The notes beneath the pieces are model-generated. The model did no database searches, was not told the origin of the DNA, and saw nothing but the letters and a program-made list of their open reading frames with translations. This document shows positions 16,535-23,379 of a stretch of DNA of 23,379 nucleotides, piece after piece. Numbering within the stretch: the stretch's first letter is position 1; every line of letters begins with the position of its first letter. This DNA comes from a bacterium (GTDB lineage: Bacteria; Electryoneota; JAOADG01): positions 1 to 23,379 of the forward strand of contig JAOADG010000034.1 of NCBI GenBank assembly GCA_026417415.1, given 5' to 3'. A program made the translations under genes and the position numbers.

Positions 16535-17508
16535 GTAAGCCAAAAATTGGATTTTATTGGTGTGCATCCTGCGGTGGTTGTGAAGAAGCCATTGTTGATT
16601 TAAATGAAGCCGTGTTGGATGTAGTCGCTGCTGTAGATATTGTGTTTTGGCCTTGTGCAATGGATTTTAAGAAGAGCGACGTGGAAGCGATGGCGGATAA
16701 AGAAATTACTGCTATCTTTATTAACGGGGCGATTCGTTCCAGTGAACAATTTGAGATGGCTGAATTGCTAAGAAAAAAATCGCAATTCGTAATTTCATTT
16801 GGGAGTTGTTCCCATGAAGGGGGTATTCCGGGATTAGCCAACTTGTATAAAAAAGAGGATTTGTTATCAACAGTTTATAGCACAGCTTTTTCAACCATTA
16901 ACCCAAACTATACACTTCCACAAACTCAAACCAAAGTCCCTGAAGGCATTGCAACACTCCCAGAACTTTGGGAGACAGTGAAATCTTTAGATCAAGTGAT
17001 TGACGTGGATTACTTTTTACCGGGATGTCCACCACCCGTGAAATTAGTTGTTGATGCTGTGACTGCACTATTGAGTGGCAATTTACCTCCCAAAGGTGCT
17101 GTGTTAGCTCCGGATAAAGCATTGTGTGATGATTGTACACGTAAAGCCACAAAACCGGAGAAACTTCAACATAAACGGTTTTACCGTCCTTCAGAAATCC
17201 TTATTGATCCGGAAAAATGTTTATTGGCACAAGGGTTATTGTGTTTGGGACCGGTTACACGAATGGGCTGTGATTGGGCTTGTATCAATGGGAATATGCC
17301 TTGTACAGGTTGCATGGGACCAACTTCAAGGGTAAGAGATTACGGTGCAAAAGCACTCTCAGCGATGGCAAGCGTCATTGACTTAAATGATGAAGAAGAA
17401 ATTCAAAAAAGTATGGATAGTATTGTAGATCCAGTAGGTACATTCTATCGTTATAGTTTAGCTACTTCACAATTGCATAGTGCAATCCACACCAATGGGG
17501 GCAAGTAA
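16531..17508 (+). CDS. mvhG: [NiFe] hydrogenase small subunit, MvhG type (group 3c)
   Basis: The electron-transferring small subunit of the hydrogenase. The proximal cluster ligands are visible: CASCGGCEE (Cys14 and Cys17), FGSCSHEGG (Cys93) and PGCPPP (Cys166). The C-terminal part has the other cluster cysteines, including CDDCTRK (Cys199, Cys202), CINGNMPCTGCMGP and an intervening GLLCLGP. It has no twin-arginine signal peptide, so the enzyme is cytoplasmic, as expected for Mvh. The 325-residue length is normal. The start ATG overlaps the mvhD stop (ATGA) and has AAGGAGG upstream. mvhA follows with a one-base gap. Confidence 0.92.
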   Translation: MSKPKIGFYWCASCGGCEEAIVDLNEAVLDVVAAVDIVFWPCAMDFKKSDVEAMADKEITAIFINGAIRSSEQFEMAELLRKKSQFVISFGSCSHEGGIPGLANLYKKEDLLSTVYSTAFSTINPNYTLPQTQTKVPEGIATLPELWETVKSLDQVIDVDYFLPGCPPPVKLVVDAVTALLSGNLPPKGAVLAPDKALCDDCTRKATKPEKLQHKRFYRPSEILIDPEKCLLAQGLLCLGPVTRMGCDWACINGNMPCTGCMGPTSRVRDYGAKALSAMASVIDLNDEEEIQKSMDSIVDPVGTFYRYSLATSQLHSAIHTNGGK

Positions 17509-17509
17509 T

Positions 17510-18973
17510 ATGGGCAAGACGGTGACTATAGATCCCATCACACGACTGGAAGGTCATGGTAAAATTGAGATTTTTCTTGATGATTCTGGAAATGTAGAGC
17601 GTGCATACATGCAAGTTCCGGAATTACGAGGGTTTGAACAGTTTGCTGTGGGTCGGCCAGCAGAAGATATGCCACAAATTACATCCCGAATTTGTGGAGT
17701 TTGTCCTACTGCTCATCATATGGCAGCGACCAAATGTGTAGATCACTTGTATCGTGTTGATCCACCTAGCACTGCAAAAAAAATTCGTGAACTGATCTAT
17801 TCCACTTTTTTTGTAGAAGATCATGCTTTGCATTTCTATTTTCTTGGTGGACCTGATTTTGTAGTGGGACCCACTGCGAGTAAAGCCGAAAGGAATATCT
17901 TGGGGGTGATTGGAAAAGTTGGTGTTGAAGTCGGAAAGCATGTTATTGCAGTACGTAAACAGTTGCGAGAACTCATTTCTTTAAGCGGTGGCAAGGTCGT
18001 TCACCCCGTATTTGGATTGCCCGGTGGAGTGGCTAAACCTTTGACGAAAGAAGACCAAAAGAAGTTTCAAGATGCTGCGAAAGTTGCAATTGAATTTGGT
18101 TTATTTACCTTACAAGTTTTTCGTGATATTGTGTTAAAAAATTCCGCTTATGTTGATGCAATCTTATCTGATGGGTTTACCCATAAAACTTATTACATGG
18201 GTATGGTAGATGCCAATAAAAAAGTAAACTTTTATGATGGTTACCTGCGTGTAGTGGATCCCAATGGGAACGAATTTGCTTACTTCCCTAATCAAGATTA
18301 TTTAGACCATATTGCTGAACACGTAGAACCTTGGAGTTATATGAAGTTCACCTATCTGAAAAAGAATGGTTGGACAGGTTTTACAGAAGGCAATCTATCA
18401 GGAGTTTATGCAGTTGCCCCACTGGCTCGTTTAAATGCTTCGTTAGGAATGGCGACACCAAAAGCGCAAGAGGCACATGACGAGATGTATTCAACCCTTA
18501 AAGGTAAACCGGTACATCACACACTTGCAAACCATTGGGCAAGGTTAATTGAATTGCTTTATGCTGCAGAGCGTATGGATGAATTGGCAAATGATGATGA
18601 AATCGTTGGTTCCAATTATCGCACCATCCCTACCAATATTCCCAAAGAAGGTGTTGGTGTTGTGGAAGCACCGCGGGGCACATTGATTCACCATTACAAA
18701 TCCGATGAACGTGGAATTTTAACTGGCGCTAGTTTGATTGTTGCTACCCAAAACAATGCAGCCAGAATTGCAATGTCCGTGGATAAAGCGGCAAAAACTT
18801 TAATAAAAAATGGTGTTGTTAATGATGGACTTCTTAATCAAGTAGAAATGGCGTTTCGAGCTTATGACCCTTGCTACGGTTGTGCAACCCACACCTTAAA
18901 TGGTGAAATTCCCATCGTGATCACCATTCGTAACCAGAAAGGAGAAATTGTTCAACAGATTAACCGAACCTAA
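17510..18973 (+). CDS. mvhA: [NiFe] hydrogenase large subunit, MvhA type (group 3c)
   Basis: The catalytic subunit carrying the NiFe(CN)2CO centre, splitting or making H2. Both nickel-binding motifs are intact: RICGVCPTAHH (Cys62, Cys65) and DPCYGCATH (Cys455, Cys458, His461). About 26 residues follow the last His, the C-terminal peptide expected to be removed on maturation; a protease gene follows directly. The N-terminus TIDPITRLEGHGKIEIF is typical. I use the ATG at 17510, one base after the mvhG stop. An in-frame extension from 17480 would overlap mvhG and precede the conserved start. All nickel ligands are present, so the enzyme should be active. Confidence 0.94.
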   Translation: MGKTVTIDPITRLEGHGKIEIFLDDSGNVERAYMQVPELRGFEQFAVGRPAEDMPQITSRICGVCPTAHHMAATKCVDHLYRVDPPSTAKKIRELIYSTFFVEDHALHFYFLGGPDFVVGPTASKAERNILGVIGKVGVEVGKHVIAVRKQLRELISLSGGKVVHPVFGLPGGVAKPLTKEDQKKFQDAAKVAIEFGLFTLQVFRDIVLKNSAYVDAILSDGFTHKTYYMGMVDANKKVNFYDGYLRVVDPNGNEFAYFPNQDYLDHIAEHVEPWSYMKFTYLKKNGWTGFTEGNLSGVYAVAPLARLNASLGMATPKAQEAHDEMYSTLKGKPVHHTLANHWARLIELLYAAERMDELANDDEIVGSNYRTIPTNIPKEGVGVVEAPRGTLIHHYKSDERGILTGASLIVATQNNAARIAMSVDKAAKTLIKNGVVNDGLLNQVEMAFRAYDPCYGCATHTLNGEIPIVITIRNQKGEIVQQINRT

Positions 18974-19478
18974 AATTGATCACCTCCGACGAACGAAACC
19001 TTTTTTAATTCTTGGTTTAGGAAACGAACTACTTGCTGATGATGCTGCCGGTATTTTGGTAGTAAAAGAATTGGCGAGTAGTTTCTTTTTTCAGCCATTT
19101 GAACCTTTTTTTGAAACTGTTCTTTGCAGCGAGTCCGGAGTGACATTATTGGATTACTTCAGCGGATATCAGAAAGCAATTGTGGTGGATTCGATTCATT
19201 CACCCAATTATCCTGTTGGGGAAAGTATTGAAATCCCTATTGACAATTTACAAGTTACCTATGCACCTTCACCCCATTACAGTGGCCTTACTGAGTTACA
19301 ACAACTTGCAAAAGAAATGGACATTCCATTTCCCAACGAAATACGAATTGTCGCCATTCCAGTTGAAGACCCTTACACCATTGGAAAGCCACTATCCGAA
19401 TCCACATACTTAGGGATTCAATCTGCTAAAAACAAATGTTTAGCCATTGCAGAAAGTTGGATAAAATCCTATTGTTAA
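18948..19478 (+). CDS. Hydrogenase maturation protease (HycI/HyaD family)
   Basis: An endopeptidase that cuts the C-terminal tail from the large subunit after nickel insertion. The family opening is clear: ILGLGNELLADDAAGILVV, where the acidic pair contacts nickel, then VVDSIHS and APSPHYSGLTEL. Length (176 residues) is near normal. The start is uncertain. The TTG at 18948 lies inside mvhA (26-bp overlap), with GGAG only 3 bases before it, a short spacing. No ATG or GTG occurs between there and the conserved GLGN motif. The target is almost certainly the MvhA product just upstream. Confidence 0.85.
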   Translation: MFNRLTEPKIDHLRRTKPFLILGLGNELLADDAAGILVVKELASSFFFQPFEPFFETVLCSESGVTLLDYFSGYQKAIVVDSIHSPNYPVGESIEIPIDNLQVTYAPSPHYSGLTELQQLAKEMDIPFPNEIRIVAIPVEDPYTIGKPLSESTYLGIQSAKNKCLAIAESWIKSYC

Positions 19479-19561
19479 ATGATTAAGGTTTTGTAAAGAT
19501 GCATGATATTGTTCATCAAAAAAAAATTATTTACTTTTAATGTTTACAAATTGGGGTTCTA

Positions 19562-20752
19562 TTGTTTCAAAGAATACTTATTGCCTTACTACTTATTTTT
19601 CTTGTTTCTGTTTCCTACTCACGCGACTTAGGGTTGATAGCTCGCGATGTTCCTAATGATGCTGGTTTTGCTATTCGCTTAAATTGGCAGCCCATTCCTA
19701 TACCACCGAATATCCACATTCATCGGTTTTATTTAGAGCGAGGGGTACAACCTGAAGGTCCATTTCAAAAAGTGACTGACTTGAAAAGCGATGATACAAG
19801 TTATGTGGATGATGGTAGCAACCGCAATCCAAACTCACTGAAACCGAACACCAACGTTTGGTACCGATTGAAAATTGAATACGCAATGGCATTTCGCCAA
19901 GGCGATTCGTTGCTTGTTGATACTTTAAATCGAGTAATCGTAAGTTCAGAAACAGTCGGACCCGTTCAAGCCAAACCTTCTTGGGTGAACCCAAAAAGAT
20001 TAATCGTCATTTTTCTGATCACAATTTATTTTTTACTGATTCTATTCTTTACCAGACGAGCTAGAAAAGGTTTATCCCTTTTCGTTCGTAAAATTGCTGG
20101 ATTATCTGCATTAGACGAAGCAATTGGTCGAGCTACCGAAATGGGAAAACCCGTTTTATACTGTCCCGGTTCACAAGGGGTAGATAATATCCAAACTATT
20201 GCTTCTATGATCATTTTAACAGAAGTTTCGCGAAGAACTGCAGAATATGATGTTCCGATTATTGTGCCACTAATGTCGGCTTTTGTGGTCCCGGTAGCAG
20301 AAGAAGCTGTACGTTCTGGTGCGCTGAATGCAGGTCGCCCTGATGCATTTCAGCCGGATAACATCCGATTTTTATCTGAAGAGCAATTCGCATATACTGC
20401 CGGTGTAAGTGGGATTATGCTGCGCGAAAGGCCTGCTGCAAATTTGTTTATGGGCGCTTTTTTTGCTGAATCACTCATTTTAAGTGAGGTCGGTTTTTCG
20501 ACAGGCGCTATACAAATTGCAGGTACATCAAATGTACATCAATTGCCGTTTTTTGTTGTTGCTTGTGATTACACTTTAATTGGAGAAGAGTATTTTGCTG
20601 CCAGTAGTTATATTTCAAAGGATCCGGGACTATTGGGAACCCTTAAAGGTACAGATTGGATAAAGATATTCACAATTGCAGTGATTGTGATTGGAGCAAT
20701 TTTAGAAACATTCGGTCTAACTGGATTTACTAAACTTTTTGAGATTCAATAA
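19562..20752 (+). CDS. Uncharacterised membrane protein with signal peptide, Fn3-like domain and conserved C-terminal domain
   Basis: A 396-residue protein, first of a four-gene unit. An N-terminal hydrophobic signal (about residues 4-20, ending VSYSRD) is followed by a beta-rich region to ~110 that resembles a fibronectin type III fold (IRLNWQP early, VWYRLKIEY late). A transmembrane helix at about 148-166 is followed by a basic RRARKG. A conserved-looking domain follows (GLSALDEAIGRATEMGKPVL, then residues to ~370), and a second helix at about 375-392. This domain resembles the uncharacterised DUF6754 type, from memory only. Start is TTG at 19562 with GGGG upstream; other in-frame starts would cut the signal peptide. 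No enzymatic motif is seen. Confidence 0.75.
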   Translation: MFQRILIALLLIFLVSVSYSRDLGLIARDVPNDAGFAIRLNWQPIPIPPNIHIHRFYLERGVQPEGPFQKVTDLKSDDTSYVDDGSNRNPNSLKPNTNVWYRLKIEYAMAFRQGDSLLVDTLNRVIVSSETVGPVQAKPSWVNPKRLIVIFLITIYFLLILFFTRRARKGLSLFVRKIAGLSALDEAIGRATEMGKPVLYCPGSQGVDNIQTIASMIILTEVSRRTAEYDVPIIVPLMSAFVVPVAEEAVRSGALNAGRPDAFQPDNIRFLSEEQFAYTAGVSGIMLRERPAANLFMGAFFAESLILSEVGFSTGAIQIAGTSNVHQLPFFVVACDYTLIGEEYFAASSYISKDPGLLGTLKGTDWIKIFTIAVIVIGAILETFGLTGFTKLFEIQ

Positions 20753-20757
20753 TTTAT

Positions 20758-21384
20758 ATGAAGCGTGAGATCCCACTTGCCATCTTACTGATTACCGGTC
20801 TTTTTATGATCTTTCAGTATTTTGTGCCCCATTATGCCATAAGTGATATTGCCAGTAAAATTCAACAATGGGCGATTATTATTACTTCGGGAGCGGCCCT
20901 ATTGGGTATTGCGAATTTGCTACGGGTATCTTTGGATCAAGCAATCGCTAGAAAACAAGATTGGATGTACAAATGGGTGGTTATCGTTTCATTGGTAGTC
21001 ACGGGAGTAAGTGGGATCGTTGGTGGAATTGAGCCCGGTACCTTTTTTAATGATATGATTTATTTTCATATGTACACACCCATGGCCTCTACGATGTATG
21101 CAACGTTGGCATTTTTTATCGCATCTGCTGCCTTTCGTGCTTTTCGTGTACGTAGTTGGCAAGCATGGCTGTTAGCATGTACCGCTTTATTGGTCATGTT
21201 AGGCAGAATTCCCTTTGGAAAAATGATTTGGGGGGATTTTCCGCAATTTGTGGATTGGATTATGAATGTTCCCAATACTGTGGCGCAACGTGCGATCCTG
21301 ATTGGTGCTGCATTGGGTGCAGTGGCTACTGGTTTGAAAATGATTTTTGGGATTGAACGAAGTTGGTTAGGGGGTGGAGATTAG
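20758..21384 (+). CDS. Uncharacterised six-helix membrane protein
   Basis: A 208-residue integral membrane protein with hydrophobic segments near residues 7-25, 37-57, 71-93, 106-125, 134-152 and 176-200. I do not recognise the family. A conserved-looking polar loop, EPGTFFNDMIYFHMYTPMAS, sits between helices 3 and 4. It starts 5 bp after the preceding gene and its stop shares a base with the GTG start of the next, so it is translationally linked to both neighbours. The likely role is a subunit of a membrane complex with the other three products. Confidence 0.75.
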   Translation: MKREIPLAILLITGLFMIFQYFVPHYAISDIASKIQQWAIIITSGAALLGIANLLRVSLDQAIARKQDWMYKWVVIVSLVVTGVSGIVGGIEPGTFFNDMIYFHMYTPMASTMYATLAFFIASAAFRAFRVRSWQAWLLACTALLVMLGRIPFGKMIWGDFPQFVDWIMNVPNTVAQRAILIGAALGAVATGLKMIFGIERSWLGGGD

Positions 21385-22220
21385 TGAGCTCTGTCTGGAC
21401 GAAAATTAATCATTTGGATAAGCGATGGATCTATCTGTTTGTGCTATTAGCAGTCGCACTTCCTTTAATCCTTCCCATCAATCTCCCACTTTCCCCTTCA
21501 GGTCCCGTAATGAGTTTTTACAAAGCCATTGAATCAATCCCCAAAGGTTCTATCGTTCTTATTAGCAATGATTACGATCCGGGTTCCAAAGCAGAACTCT
21601 ACCCTATGACAGAAGCGGTGCTGTATCATCTTTTCAAAAGAAATTGCCGTGTGGTAATGCTGAGTTTGTTTCCAGCAGGTCCACCAATGTCTGAACGAGC
21701 GGTCGCACGTGTCACGGAAGATTTACCAAACCTCCAGTACGGCACTGATTTTGTGAACTTGGGGTATAAAGATGGACGTGAAGCGGTCTTGGTTGAAATG
21801 GGACGTTCCATCCGTAGTGCATTCCCCAAAGATTATCGTGGGATCCCCTATGATAGCATTGCGTTACTGAAAGAGGTTGAGAATTATAGCAGTTTTGCGT
21901 TGGTGATTTCAATTTCTGTGGGTTATCCGGGAACAAAAGAGTATGTTCAATATGCACAAGGTCGGTTCAATTTGAAATTGTTGGCAGGTGCTGCAGCGGT
22001 TTCAGTTCCAGAATATTCTGCCTACTATAACTCAGGTCAGTTGTCGGGAATGTTGACAGGGATCTCGGGAGCAGCAGAATACGAAGAATTAATTGGCCGC
22101 CGTGCCTTAGCAGCAAAAGCAATTGATGCTCAAGCCATTGGGCATATGGTTATTATTTTGCTTATTGTATTAGGGAATGTGGCATGGTTTGTAACGAAAG
22201 GTAAAAAGAACCATGAGTGA
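21384..22220 (+). CDS. Uncharacterised membrane-anchored alpha/beta protein
   Basis: A 278-residue protein with an N-terminal helix (about residues 15-35) and a C-terminal helix (about 243-265). They enclose a soluble domain with alternating strands and helices (IVLISNDYDPGSKAELYP, then CRVVMLSLFPAGPPMSE, YGTDFVNLGYKDGREAVLVE and FALVISISVGYPGTKEYV). The pattern looks Rossmann-like, but no nucleotide-binding signature is obvious. I place the start at the GTG at 21384, overlapping the previous stop by one base with GGAGA 3-4 bases upstream. An in-frame TTG at 21363 is less well placed. The family is not recognised. Confidence 0.75.
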   Translation: MSSVWTKINHLDKRWIYLFVLLAVALPLILPINLPLSPSGPVMSFYKAIESIPKGSIVLISNDYDPGSKAELYPMTEAVLYHLFKRNCRVVMLSLFPAGPPMSERAVARVTEDLPNLQYGTDFVNLGYKDGREAVLVEMGRSIRSAFPKDYRGIPYDSIALLKEVENYSSFALVISISVGYPGTKEYVQYAQGRFNLKLLAGAAAVSVPEYSAYYNSGQLSGMLTGISGAAEYEELIGRRALAAKAIDAQAIGHMVIILLIVLGNVAWFVTKGKKNHE

Positions 22221-22869
22221 ACTGATTGGACTTTGGATCGCAGCACTTCTAACAGTTTTTATTCTTTCGTTCCTATATAAAGACAATCCATTCTACAAAT
22301 TTGCTGAACACCTGTTCGTGGGGGTGGCTGCTGGTTATGTATTAGCCCTATCTTGGCACAATACCATCAAACCCAATTTGGTTGAACCCCTCTTCTACCA
22401 AGGAGAATGGATTTTAATTGTTCCCATGGCATTCGGTTTACTTCTTTTTACACGATTTATCCCCAAAATGAGTTGGTTATCCCGCTGGTCGTTGGCTGCT
22501 ATTGTGGGGATCTATTCTGGATTGGCAGTCGTTGCGATAGCAGAAGCCGATTTTGTTACACAAATTCGTGCTACTTTGATTCCCATTTGGGATCAAACAA
22601 AATGGACACAATTTTCAAACCAACCTTCAATCGTTCACTTTATCCATCTGTTCACTAATTTTATTACCATCTTTGGACTTCTTACCATCCTCTTTTACTT
22701 CTTCTTTTCAGTAGAGCATAGCGGCACTTGGGGTCTTATCGCTAAAATCGGTACAGGCCTATTAATGGTGGGTTTTGGCGCAGGTTACGGTTATACCGTA
22801 ATGACGCGTATCGCACTTCTCATTGACCGTGTTGTGTTTTTGCTGGGCGATGTGATTGGATTATTGTAA
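22213..22869 (+). CDS. Uncharacterised six-helix membrane protein, last gene of the unit
   Basis: A 218-residue integral membrane protein with hydrophobic segments near residues 3-21, 28-47, 66-82, 89-110, 145-170 and 176-200. The second segment contains KFAEHLFVGVAAGYVLA, and the end has FGAGYGYTVMTRIALLIDR, both unusually rich in small residues for packed helices. I do not recognise the family. It starts with ATG 8 bp inside the previous gene, so it is coupled to it. It closes the four-gene unit; 250 bp separate it from cas9. Confidence 0.75.
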   Translation: MSELIGLWIAALLTVFILSFLYKDNPFYKFAEHLFVGVAAGYVLALSWHNTIKPNLVEPLFYQGEWILIVPMAFGLLLFTRFIPKMSWLSRWSLAAIVGIYSGLAVVAIAEADFVTQIRATLIPIWDQTKWTQFSNQPSIVHFIHLFTNFITIFGLLTILFYFFFSVEHSGTWGLIAKIGTGLLMVGFGAGYGYTVMTRIALLIDRVVFLLGDVIGLL

Positions 22870-22959
22870 ATCGACTAAAATATTTCAAAACGCTAGAATT
22901 TTATTATTTTATCCTATATAGTTTTATTATTGTTTTATTTATCTATTAAGATTTATATT

Positions 22960-22988
22960 AAAAAAAATGCCCCACCTTTCGGTGAGGC
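22960..22988 (-). terminator. Intrinsic terminator of the candidate tracrRNA
   Basis: On the minus strand the arms GCCTCACC and GGTGGGGC pair over 8 bp (one U-G wobble) around a GAAA tetraloop. They are followed by AT7T-type sequence that gives a run of eight U. This is a textbook Rho-independent terminator. On the plus strand the hairpin is not followed by U, so it works leftward, not for the membrane operon. Confidence 0.85.
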
Positions 22989-23069
22989 CTTTGGGTTACG
23001 TCCGGTAGGACGATATCCTGCAAATGTTACATTTTGTTATGATAAGCAGGAGCAGTCAACGGTTAGTTA
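22960..23069 (-). ncRNA. Candidate tracrRNA, divergent from cas9
   Basis: Read on the minus strand, the 250-bp gap upstream of cas9 contains a promoter-like site, structured sequence and a strong terminator, giving an RNA of about 110 nt. Visible folds are: TCCTGC pairing with GCAGGA (arms about 30 bases apart in the RNA); an inner AAATG/CATTT hairpin; CGTCC-TACC-GGACG (or the alternative AGGA/TCCT, like the nexus seen in type II-C tracrRNAs); then the terminator. A tracrRNA next to cas9 is standard for type II systems. The anti-repeat, probably within 23021-23068, cannot be proven because the repeat array is outside the window. Confidence 0.55.
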
Positions 23070-23075
23070 TACTGT

Positions 23076-23103
23076 GATATAAATCTAAAAAAGAAAAAGT
23101 CAA
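23076..23103 (-). promoter_or_regulatory. Candidate promoter of the tracrRNA
   Basis: On the minus strand TTGACT (23103-23098) is a five-of-six -35 box. A 16-base spacer precedes TATATC (23081-23076), a four-of-six -10 box. The start would be near 23069, about 110 nt before the end of the U-run. It overlaps the 5' leader of cas9. A second TTGACT copy lies at 23110-23105, but its spacing is too long for this -10. Confidence 0.4.
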
Positions 23104-23119
23104 AAGTCAAGAGGTGGCT

Positions 23120-23379
23120 ATGTCTAAAACAATTTTAGGACTGGATATTGGTACCAATTCTATCGGCTGGGCGCTTTTAGGGTGCGATGACGATGGGGAA
23201 CCAAACTCGATTATCAAAACAGGTGTCCGTGTTTTTCAAGAAGCAGTAGACGCTGAATCACATGAACCAAAAAATCTTAAAAGACGAATGAAACGTTTGT
23301 CCAGAAGGACTTTACGCAGAAGAGTAAAAAGAAAAAAACGAGTTGCTGAATTGTTACTTATCCATCATTTCTTTAAAGA
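23120..23379 (+). CDS. cas9: Cas9 endonuclease, N-terminal 86 residues (gene runs off the window)
   Basis: The RNA-guided DNA nuclease of a type II CRISPR system. The RuvC-I motif ILGLDIGTNSIGWALL contains the catalytic Asp9. It is followed by TGVRVFQEAVD, then EPKNLKRRMKRLSRRTLRR and further Arg/Lys-rich sequence. This is the bridge helix that binds the guide RNA. The start ATG at 23120 has GAGGTGG 2-7 bases upstream. The order RuvC-I, short linker, bridge helix is characteristic of Cas9. The short N-terminus suggests type II-C or II-A, but the subtype cannot be settled from this fragment. HNH, RuvC-II/III, cas1, cas2 and the array would lie to the right. Confidence 0.93.
   Translation, partial: MSKTILGLDIGTNSIGWALLGCDDDGEPNSIIKTGVRVFQEAVDAESHEPKNLKRRMKRLSRRTLRRRVKRKKRVAELLLIHHFFK

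Noticed and set aside
17624-17941. 105-residue minus-strand ORF antisense to mvhA
   Set aside because: It lies wholly within the conserved large-subunit gene and resembles no family.
22870-23119. CRISPR repeat array in the gap before cas9
   Set aside because: No direct repeats of 30-40 bases with spacers occur here; the structure fits a single small RNA gene instead.
1-23379. tRNA genes, rRNA, insertion sequences or integration sites
   Set aside because: I looked for cloverleaf tails, transposase motifs and terminal inverted repeats in the gaps and saw none I could support.

Overview
This window comes from an AT-rich bacterium. The evidence is Shine-Dalgarno-type starts, tightly packed genes, frequent TTG and GTG start codons, a bacterial lysyl-tRNA synthetase and a cas9 gene. 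I cannot fix the phylum from the sequence. A complete HdrABC-MvhDGA cluster together with Cas9 points to an anaerobic or H2-metabolising lineage rather than a well-studied model group.

Left part (1-11834) is mostly core metabolism in short units. Positions 1-2514 hold two divergent surface-glycan genes: a CBS-domain sugar-nucleotidyltransferase, cut by the window edge, and a Wzx-type flippase. An MFS transporter converges on the flippase with a 7-bp overlap of the ends. An acyl-CoA dehydrogenase, a small four-helix membrane protein and an alanine-dehydrogenase-family protein follow. Next come a lysyl-tRNA synthetase with an unusual C-terminal extension and an agmatinase-family ureohydrolase. 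On the minus strand lies a pyrF-pyrE-metallo-beta-lactamase (YycJ-like) unit.

Central part (12244-19478) is one long plus-strand operon: hdrC, hdrB, hdrA, mvhD, mvhG, mvhA and a hydrogenase maturation protease. Most of its junctions overlap. Together these encode a heterodisulfide-reductase-like/[NiFe]-hydrogenase electron-bifurcating complex. H2 would be split by MvhAG, electrons passed by MvhD to the HdrA flavin, and from there to ferredoxin and to a disulfide or similar acceptor on HdrB through HdrC. The acceptor in this organism is unknown. HdrA carries what looks like two TPR repeats inserted inside the cysteine motif of one of its [4Fe-4S] clusters, the most unusual protein architecture in the window.

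Right part (19562-23379) starts with a tight four-gene operon of unrecognised membrane proteins: a signal-peptide/Fn3-like/TM protein, two six-helix proteins, and a membrane-anchored alpha/beta protein. At the right edge lies the start of a cas9 gene (RuvC-I motif and Arg-rich bridge helix visible). In the 250-bp gap before it, read on the minus strand, there is a plausible promoter, several hairpins and a strong intrinsic terminator. This is the layout expected of a tracrRNA gene divergent from cas9. The rest of cas9, any cas1/cas2 and the repeat array lie outside the window.
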